DNA of 64,000 nt from Symsagittifera roscoffensis (taxonomy: Eukaryota > Xenacoelomorpha > Acoela > Convolutidae). The stretch's first letter is position 1; each line of letters begins with the position of its first letter. The notes under the pieces were generated by a model. That model saw only the letters and a list, made by a program, of their open reading frames with translations. It was not told the DNA's origin and searched no databases. The stretch is from assembly GCF_963678635.1 (NCBI RefSeq), contig NC_087063.1, forward strand, positions 25,776,764-25,840,763, given 5' to 3'. The position numbers were made by a program, and so were the translations under genes. Shown here piece by piece: positions 57,565 through 64,000 of this stretch.

Positions 57565-57753
57565 ATGATACGAACTATTTTCAGTAGAACTGATATTTTT
57601 CTACTATTTGTAATTTTCATAACATTTCTATCATCCCTCATTTTGACCATATGCAAATGTATAAAGAAAGCAATCATCACATTCGCTCTAGCAACAATCC
57701 TCCTAATTCTTTTCTTAGAAGAATACTATAATAAACATAAACTTTTTCACTAA
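57565..57753 (+). CDS. Small hydrophobic ORF 2 (two predicted membrane segments)
   Basis: 62 codons, ATG-led: a short basic N-terminus, a hydrophobic segment (IFLLFVIFITFLSSLIL), CKCIKK, a second hydrophobic segment (AIITFALATILLILFL) and a charged tail. This two-helix hairpin layout is typical of small viral membrane proteins. It stops 9 nt before the AUG-less ORF E opens. Function unknown. Confidence 0.4.
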   Translation: MIRTIFSRTDIFLLFVIFITFLSSLILTICKCIKKAIITFALATILLILFLEEYYNKHKLFH

Positions 57754-57761
57754 AAGAATAG

Positions 57762-58895
57762 ACCAAAAAACTATCAAAAATTGCTACCCAACAGTCACAA
57801 AATCAGTCTTCACCGACATCATCCCAAGATAATCCAACAACACCTTCAACTACCCAAAATCCTCAAACATCTACACGAATTTCCTTTCAAGATAAGCCAT
57901 ACACTTTTGAAGAACGACACGCTCGTTTATCAGAACCACTAGAACCAGTTCAACGACAAGCACCTCTAAGCGAACCAACATATAACTTATACCCAACACT
58001 ACCCCAAGAATTAAGTAGAATAAGAAATACTAGTCAAAACCAAAATACAGTCGAAATAAATAGACAAATTATACATCCTCGACGAAACAGAAATTTTCAA
58101 ACTCCCCGAGTTCATTTTGAAATACCTCAATCCCCATCACAAAACACTCCAGAAAACCCCATTGGTATATTACCAGAAACCCCTACGCTTTATTCACAAC
58201 GTAGCACCTCAAGCCTACCATCAGATTACTTAGGTTCAACACCAACATCTGAACAAATACGTGAAAATCCCTTTAACCCCCCAAACCAGGCATCACGACT
58301 ACCATATTGGACAACACATTCATTTACACAAGGTGAACTAAATTTAGTCAATGATCCAATAGATATTTCTACGGATACAATAACATCCTCATCACTACCA
58401 GAAACATTATCACTACCATCAACACCATCAATAAGCCAGATTTCACCACCACCTTTTAACTTAAATTTTCCAAATAATCTCGACGCCAGATATCGAGAAC
58501 AATCATCAACAAATATCCCTTTAAGACTAGATTGGAATACATTTACAGCCCCTCCACCATTATTTGGACAACATCTAGAAAGTAATCGCCTTCACAACTG
58601 GGCACTTAATAGATTACAATACCGACAAGACATTCACGACGATATCCGTGATCACAATAACCAAATACTCCAACAAAACAGTTTACAATTAAAGTTTGAA
58701 ATCACAGTTAAATTAAACAACATTACTGAACATCCCTACCCATTAAATCCACCAAACATAACAGCTCAATCACTACCACCACCATTTATAACCACTGAAG
58801 TAATATATAAATACGACAGATATACCAAAAAGACAATTGGTTACATCACATTTTATAACCCATACTCAGGATTATCATACACATGTATATTCTAA
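57762..58895 (+). CDS. ORF E: 377-codon open frame with no AUG, overlapping env
   Basis: Open in frame 3 from just after a TAG (57759) to TAA (58893-58895), with no ATG anywhere in frame. The first 250 codons are Ser/Thr/Pro/Gln-rich with loosely repeated TPT-type words; the last 130 are more ordered (NWALNRLQYRQDIHDDIRDH; a YKYDRYTKKTIGYITFYNP end). Codon use matches the neighbouring element ORFs. It overlaps the env start by 13 nt. Expression would need splicing, a frameshift from the small hydrophobic ORF upstream, or non-AUG initiation. No known domain. Confidence 0.6.
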   Translation, partial: TKKLSKIATQQSQNQSSPTSSQDNPTTPSTTQNPQTSTRISFQDKPYTFEERHARLSEPLEPVQRQAPLSEPTYNLYPTLPQELSRIRNTSQNQNTVEINRQIIHPRRNRNFQTPRVHFEIPQSPSQNTPENPIGILPETPTLYSQRSTSSLPSDYLGSTPTSEQIRENPFNPPNQASRLPYWTTHSFTQGELNLVNDPIDISTDTITSSSLPETLSLPSTPSISQISPPPFNLNFPNNLDARYREQSSTNIPLRLDWNTFTAPPPLFGQHLESNRLHNWALNRLQYRQDIHDDIRDHNNQILQQNSLQLKFEITVKLNNITEHPYPLNPPNITAQSLPPPFITTEVIYKYDRYTKKTIGYITFYNPYSGLSYTCIF

Positions 58896-61501
58896 AAATA
58901 TTAATTTTTTTCCAACTCCTTTTTCTAGTAATCTCAAATCAAAACATAAATCCTTCTCCCCGCACAGGACCCCAAGATTTATTAGTAACACATTACGATT
59001 GTGAAGAAAACGAACAAAAAACACTACACAAGTATGCAATAAATCAAGTATCACAATGCGAAACAGAACCCCAAGCCATAGAAACTACAAATGTAATAGC
59101 AACACTTTATTCAAAAGCCCGAGCAACTACAGTTATAGGATATAAATTCACAGCAACATTTTCTGAAAAGAAAGTACATTGTTCACAAGTCTCAAACGGA
59201 AATAAAAACCGACTTGACCATGAATCATTCTACCAGAGTAATATAGAACGACTTTTACATCTCAATCCCGAAGATTGTAAAAACGAGTTACTCCGACTAA
59301 ATATCACAAAAAATAAAAACACAGATAGAAAGTTAGTCTATTTCCAAGTTTTTTCAGATTCTGTACATCAAGCAGAACTTGAAAGATATCAAGGACATAT
59401 AAAATTAGATGAAAAATACCCATATAACGGCGCACACGGACGATTAACCTATGACATGCACGATAAACACTGGATACCACACATTGGTATAAATGACCCA
59501 TCAAACTGCAAAGCAGACACAAAAAATAAAGGATACCAAGAAATAATGTTTTTCGATTGGAAAATACAACTCGAAAAAATACAACTCACACGAGATTTAT
59601 CAGACAACACAATGATCTATCAAGGAATTAGATTACCTTGTAAAAACGACCAAGGTTATTGCGACCCTACAACAAGAACACAAGCAACAATTGTTTGGTT
59701 CCCCGAAGACACATGTACAACATTTCAAGTAGCAAAAATACACGCTCGTATGATAAAATTTCACGAAAAATATTTTATACAATCAATACCATATGAACAA
59801 GTAAATCCATTACGAAAAATAAGTTCTAATTTCCGAAACATTCAAAATATAGAAAATAAATTAACACGTTTTCAAATATATCAAGAAACAGAACTTGCAT
59901 GTAAATACAGAAACCCACTTCACAAAACACAATACTCTGAAATATTAGTTGAATACGAAAATGGATTCGACATGACCCTTGGAAAACTAAAAGTCGACCC
60001 ATACGCCACAAGTCATCCTCCAAATGAAGGAACATCATACATACCAGTTCATTTTCAAAAGAATACAGGTCAACCTGGTGGACATTTAAAGCCCCAAGAC
60101 GATCAAAGCACACGTTTACAAGAACTATCACTAATGAATAGTACATATTTCGGTAATATCCACTATGATATTCACTTAGATATGAAACTAGACTACACGA
60201 TTAGCCAAATTTTTCAAGAAATGTCACTCTCCGAATTAGAAACACTACACCAACTATGCGAATTAGAAAGAACACAAATATTACAATCACTTGCACTAGC
60301 AGTATTAAAAATACCCTACGCAGGATATTTACTATCAGGAAATAGATCAAATTTTTTAGACTATGAAGGAAACATCTTATGGTTTTATACTTGTACTAAA
60401 AAAGTATCACCACTATACGTTTTTGAAGACAAACGATGCTATAAAAGAATCCCTATCTTTTATAAGAACAAAGTACATTTCGTTGACACAATTTCACGAA
60501 GAACCTATTTCTGGGATACCGCAGTCCCATGTGGATCAGAAAATAGCCACAATGTAGTACAACTAAACCCTGATGAAGATAAATATTACCTTCTCACCCC
60601 ATATCCCACATTAATGCAATCACTCAAAAAATTTTCACCAGAAAGCATTCGCGCTATTGCTCGAAACCCAAATATAGACTTACAATCAATAGGAATATAT
60701 TCAAAGTCAGATATTCAACATCACATTCGAACACAACAATTCCAAGAATTATTAACACAAATGGACACTATACAAAGACAATCAATTGACCAAAACTTAC
60801 GCAAACTTGCAGAAACCGCAGGATTTGCAGACATCTATACGCAAGACTATAGCGGATATTTTAAAGACATTAAAGATTATATATATCTAAACGGTGAAAA
60901 ATACCGTCCCCAAGATATATCACCTATCAATATTTTTAGCTTTGTTACACTCAAGAATGAAATTCTTGATTTTCTAGGATGGCCCTATTACATCTTAGAA
61001 AAATTGACTATTTTATACGCAATGTTTAACTTTATTGGATTTCTTTTCTCACTTTTAAAAGGAATCTACAACACATGTGCTATACACACACAAGTAAACA
61101 GACAAGCAAGCGTAGCACGCATACTCTTTGCAGGATTTTTTGGAATCTTTTCTACATCTATAAACAAAATTCTTTTAGACGCACAAATAAAAGAATATAA
61201 CACAAAAATAGCAACAAGACAGAACACATACGACGAAGAACATAACAATGTAGACACAACACCAACAGCACCACAGTTACCACCCCTACCACATAACCAT
61301 CCATTATCCCTAGTCCCACGTAATTTTCGAAATTTAGCCATAACACATAATCAAAATTTTAGACCAACCATATCACAAAGTCCCATCCAACATATAATGC
61401 CACACCACTCACAAGATGAAAATACTTATGAACGAATTATAGAACAACCCCATACCACCGCTTTTCAGTCTCAAAATAATAATTTTTTTAGCCCACGATG
61501 A
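58883..61501 (+). CDS. Envelope-like glycoprotein (872 residues)
   Basis: ATG at 58883 begins a classic signal peptide (about residues 1-18, hydrophobic ILIFFQLLFLVIS). A large ectodomain follows with many cysteines and N-glycosylation sites, then a hydrophobic membrane segment (about 704-726) and a second hydrophobic stretch (about 745-762), and a roughly 110-residue tail rich in His, Pro, Asn and Gln. The position after pol, type I topology and size identify an env-type fusion glycoprotein. The N-terminal pattern (YDC, then spaced single Cys) reminds me of glycoproteins of chuvirus-like negative-strand viruses that some LTR elements have captured, more than of baculovirus-F-type errantivirus env; this is a low-confidence impression. 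The frame is intact. Confidence 0.75.
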   Translation: MYILKILIFFQLLFLVISNQNINPSPRTGPQDLLVTHYDCEENEQKTLHKYAINQVSQCETEPQAIETTNVIATLYSKARATTVIGYKFTATFSEKKVHCSQVSNGNKNRLDHESFYQSNIERLLHLNPEDCKNELLRLNITKNKNTDRKLVYFQVFSDSVHQAELERYQGHIKLDEKYPYNGAHGRLTYDMHDKHWIPHIGINDPSNCKADTKNKGYQEIMFFDWKIQLEKIQLTRDLSDNTMIYQGIRLPCKNDQGYCDPTTRTQATIVWFPEDTCTTFQVAKIHARMIKFHEKYFIQSIPYEQVNPLRKISSNFRNIQNIENKLTRFQIYQETELACKYRNPLHKTQYSEILVEYENGFDMTLGKLKVDPYATSHPPNEGTSYIPVHFQKNTGQPGGHLKPQDDQSTRLQELSLMNSTYFGNIHYDIHLDMKLDYTISQIFQEMSLSELETLHQLCELERTQILQSLALAVLKIPYAGYLLSGNRSNFLDYEGNILWFYTCTKKVSPLYVFEDKRCYKRIPIFYKNKVHFVDTISRRTYFWDTAVPCGSENSHNVVQLNPDEDKYYLLTPYPTLMQSLKKFSPESIRAIARNPNIDLQSIGIYSKSDIQHHIRTQQFQELLTQMDTIQRQSIDQNLRKLAETAGFADIYTQDYSGYFKDIKDYIYLNGEKYRPQDISPINIFSFVTLKNEILDFLGWPYYILEKLTILYAMFNFIGFLFSLLKGIYNTCAIHTQVNRQASVARILFAGFFGIFSTSINKILLDAQIKEYNTKIATRQNTYDEEHNNVDTTPTAPQLPPLPHNHPLSLVPRNFRNLAITHNQNFRPTISQSPIQHIMPHHSQDENTYERIIEQPHTTAFQSQNNNFFSPR

Positions 61502-61920
61502 GCCGACAACTTGGATCCCTACACCGATCAAATTCCCATCCAACCAACCTCACCACTCCAATCCAAATAATACCACTTTTTGCTTTTCCGCCACCCAATT
61601 TCCCCACCAGTAATGTAACATCCGGCATGAATTCCGATACTAATTCACACATCTCAGTTTTATACTCCATCTCACAGCTCAATAACCCGAATATTGAAAC
61701 CCCCGATGAATTTGCCGACTCTGAACCATCTCCATCAAATAATTTTTACACCAACTCCTCAAATTTTTCTCAACCCCCTTTTCAACCCATACTACCAAAT
61801 AACCCTGACCCACCAATTCTACACCCTCTTATGCTTCCCAAGTCACTCCAACCTATTCCTCACTTCACTCAGACCAATCATCTCATTCTCCAGACACCCC
61901 CCGAATCTCCCCAGAACTAG
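61498..61920 (+). CDS. ORF F, first segment: Pro/Ser/Asn-rich, starts within env stop
   Basis: Its ATG overlaps the env TGA as ATGA (61498-61501). 140 codons, Pro/Ser/Asn/Thr-rich with no domain. From about 61809 a different frame (frame 3) becomes the better coding candidate, so this ORF probably continued there before an indel. Confidence 0.5.
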   Translation: MSRQLGSLHRSNSHPTNLTTPIQIIPLFAFPPPNFPTSNVTSGMNSDTNSHISVLYSISQLNNPNIETPDEFADSEPSPSNNFYTNSSNFSQPPFQPILPNNPDPPILHPLMLPKSLQPIPHFTQTNHLILQTPPESPQN

Positions 61921-62652
61921 ATAATTTCATTACCCTACAACAACAACCCTATCACCTTGACACCCCAACCATAAACCAAATCTCATCCACAATAGATTCA
62001 TCCAACCCTCCTACCCCTACACCCTCTTCAATTTATACTGAATCATTAGCACCATCATCCACAACTACTGAATCTTCACTTAGCACTAATAGAGCTTACC
62101 GCACTTTTAAAAGAAAGTTCCCAAACCATCCTTTCCCAGCGAAACCAGGAACAGCCCGTGAATATATCAACCATCCAAAACACACTAACACAAAAGAATT
62201 TTTAGCTATCACCTTACCCTCATTTCCACAATACACCTTAAACACCCCTCACGACACTAACGAGACACGTAACTTTGTAGACGAATACGTTTTAATGCCT
62301 ACCCTTCCTTGGACCTCATATTATCATTTTACTAATTCCCTTTGCTTACCATTATCTAACACTCACATCGATATAGAACGAAATAAGGACATGCTATATC
62401 GACTCACTACACCACTAACATCTAGACAATTTACCTACATTGGATATAAAAAATCACTAATTATATAATCTAATCCAAAACACACCTTATGAATTTGCAG
62501 TTGGCACTGAAGAACTAACCACCATTAAAGCACTTCAATTGCTTTGGCCACTACTTCAAACTAAAAATATCATCCGCATTTTAGCTAAATTAATAATAAC
62601 TTCAGATCTCATCCACGACATCTTCCCCCACGGTTTCTTCCCCGACGACTAA
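61809..62652 (+). pseudogene. ORF F continuation in shifted frames
   Basis: Frame 3 is open from 61809 to 62468 without an early ATG and reads Ser/Thr/Pro-rich sequence, then an ordered part (RAYRTFKRKFPNHPFPAKPG; FVDEYVLMPTLPWTSYY). Frame 1 then takes over from 62461 to a TAA at 62650-62652 (TEELTTIKALQLLWPLL). With the first segment this would make a single ancestral ORF of roughly 385 codons interrupted by two compensating shifts. Function unknown. Confidence 0.5.
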
Positions 62653-62655
62653 CAG

Positions 62656-62731
62656 GTAAGTATGAATTATACATATTACTAACTAATTTAAATATTAGAA
62701 ACTCACCATTCTTTATCCATGTTTTCTTTAG
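62656..62731 (+). other. Candidate 76-nt intron after ORF F
   Basis: CAG|GTAAGT at 62653-62661 is a perfect donor, and a pyrimidine-rich TTTTCTTTAG acceptor ends at 62731. It begins 4 nt after the ORF F stop. It may be spliced in element transcripts, or be a chance pair. Confidence 0.4.
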
Positions 62732-64000
62732 AATTTTAGCCTTCATCCAACGATCATCTGAAAAATTCACAAAAGAAAAATAAAAAATAGCAAACTTCTT
62801 GAAAACTGTTTAAAACCCTATTAAATTTTTGCACCAACAATTAAATAAATATAATACCAATGCAGTAATTTAATTTATAAATTTTTCCCCCACAAGCAGT
62901 AAATCTAATAATGATGAAAATTTGTAACTTAATTTTCCCCAACAACTAGCAGTAAAATTGAAATTCTATGTAGTAAATTAATAAGAAGCAAATGCAGTAC
63001 TAGCCTTTTGATATTTCCATTCACTCGCACAAGAATTCTATCCAAACTCGCACAGCTCGCCCACGAAGAATTGTTTAAATAATGAATTTCAGTTTCAAGC
63101 TTTAACAACTGAACAACTCTAACATACGATAACAAGTTTCAAACTTTCCTTTAACCCGGTTGGAAAGGAATTATATACTAAACAAAACTAACCAATGCAG
63201 CTTACTAAACACCACAACACATAGCATAACAGCATGACTAAGAAAAAGGAAACCAACGGTACCCAAACCGGATTAACCCAGTTTAAAACTGGATAATTTA
63301 TTCTTTTGAAGACTATTATAAAGTCTAAGAAAGAAATAATAAAACACAAAAAAGTCGAAAGACAAACCCATACCACAAACAATTTGATTTTTGAAAAAAG
63401 GACACAACCAACAAAACATAAAAAAAACCACAACAAACCCAACATAAAACGTTGTCACACAACAGGACCTCTCACAAAAACCGCATGCAATCATACTCCC
63501 ACTCCTGGCCTAACCCACCAGGAAGGACGTCCTGAGCATGCTCTATAGCCGGCCTAACCCACCGTGCTACATCCACGCTTTGTGACCACACTCCTATTTT
63601 TAATAAGAGCTACTCAAGGGTGAGTAACTCTTCAAAATAACTGAACTAAAACAAAAAGCTTTTGTGAAAACAACTAACTAAAATCATAATTAAAAAATAT
63701 TAAACTAATAAAAGTTTTATAAAATGTAAATTACATTATGCAATACATAGATCAGAATACAACACCAAGGACGAACATCCAAAGACAAAACGACCTCACT
63801 ACACTCGAGAAAGAATGGCCAACTACAATCAATATGCCGCTCACAATCACAACTCAAAGGATTTAGAGTACGACTTGACTTCGCAGAAAAGGACTTCATT
63901 GAACTAGACCAATGACCACCTCGATGTTCAAGTATACGTACAGATCCGAGTAACCAGGCATCCCCTCCACGCACAATCTCCACGCCATTCCTAGACAAGA
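62732..64000. other. Right end: element 3' region or flank, no gene recognised
   Basis: A-rich to about 63470, then more balanced. Short open frames only. No match to the candidate 5' LTR was seen, so either the element continues beyond 64000 or its 3' LTR is lost. Confidence 0.4.
63480..63600 (-). repeat. Possible tRNA-derived SINE piece
   Basis: The reverse complement includes TAGCACGGTGGGTTAGGC, an A-box-like word, and GGTGGGTTAGGCC recurs about 50 bp later. No B box in place, so this is weak. Confidence 0.2.

Larger units (their letters stand above)
46400..64000 (+). mobile_element. Giant envelope-bearing Ty3/Gypsy-type element (ERV-like), right end outside window
   Basis: A plus-strand element with a probable 5' LTR end and primer-binding site near 46809-46826, capsid, zinc knuckle, aspartic protease, RT, RNase H, D,D35E integrase with a GPY/F-type C-terminus, and a signal-peptide-bearing envelope-like ORF. 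RT before integrase and the CA and GPY/F features place it in Ty3/Gypsy. Extra ORFs lie before gag, between pol and env, and after env. No second LTR is recognisable before 64000, so the element exceeds about 17 kb; usual env-bearing gypsy elements are about 7-10 kb. The coding strand is strikingly A-rich and G-poor compared with the flanks. Several frameshifts and an RT active-site change indicate a non-autonomous or decaying copy. The left limit is uncertain by a few hundred bp. Confidence 0.85.

Noticed and set aside
62929-63548. Short frames near the right edge as host genes
   Set aside because: Low-complexity, overlapping on both strands, without start context or domains.

Overview
This is AT-rich eukaryotic DNA from an invertebrate animal. 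Evidence: multi-exon genes with spliceosomal introns, a planar cell polarity gene (VANGL family), a LIM-only gene of FHL type, and BEL/Pao and Ty3/Gypsy LTR elements. The sequence alone does not fix the phylum. Most of the window is introns, intergenic DNA and repeats; few open frames are real genes. A run of 200 N (34186-34385) marks an assembly gap.

Layout. 1-2474 (-): a decayed BEL/Pao retrotransposon (gag with a zinc knuckle, then a broken reverse transcriptase). 2962-5500: a 163-bp tandem duplication, then unassigned DNA. 7000-17000: a field of about 200-bp MITEs with 12-bp terminal inverted repeats and 8-bp target duplications, a 1.1-kb element built of AATCGATTTAA-type words, and a few exon-like segments of an unrecognised gene on the minus strand (7548-7735, about 8100-8391, 15990-16121). 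18028-22876 (+): a complete five-exon gene for a 264-residue four-LIM protein. 24124-44621 (-): a VANGL gene in at least nine exons, convergent with the LIM gene. Its introns hold a 1.3-kb foldback palindrome, inverted hAT-like MITEs, a degenerate satellite array (34.7-37.0 kb) and another repeat array (39.5-42.5 kb). The exon for the third and fourth membrane segments is absent and probably lies in or beside the gap.

46.4 kb to the window end (+): a very large envelope-bearing Ty3/Gypsy element (endogenous-retrovirus-like), running off the right edge. Order: probable 5' LTR end and primer-binding site, a 1.2-kb leader with a small ORF and repeated motifs, a basic 155-residue ORF, a 601-residue ORF, a 1567-residue capsid-protease-RT-RNase H ORF, integrase (broken by frameshifts), two small hydrophobic ORFs, an AUG-less Ser/Thr/Pro-rich ORF, an 872-residue envelope-like glycoprotein, and a further broken ORF downstream of env. 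Neighbouring ORFs overlap at four junctions (26 nt, TAATG, 13 nt, ATGA). The RT active site reads YLND instead of YxDD, so this copy is probably not autonomous. The accessory ORFs around gag-pol-env are the most novel content of the window.

The two host genes are both animal signalling/cytoskeletal genes. VANGL is a core planar-cell-polarity membrane protein and FHL-type proteins are LIM adaptors, but adjacency alone does not show a shared role.
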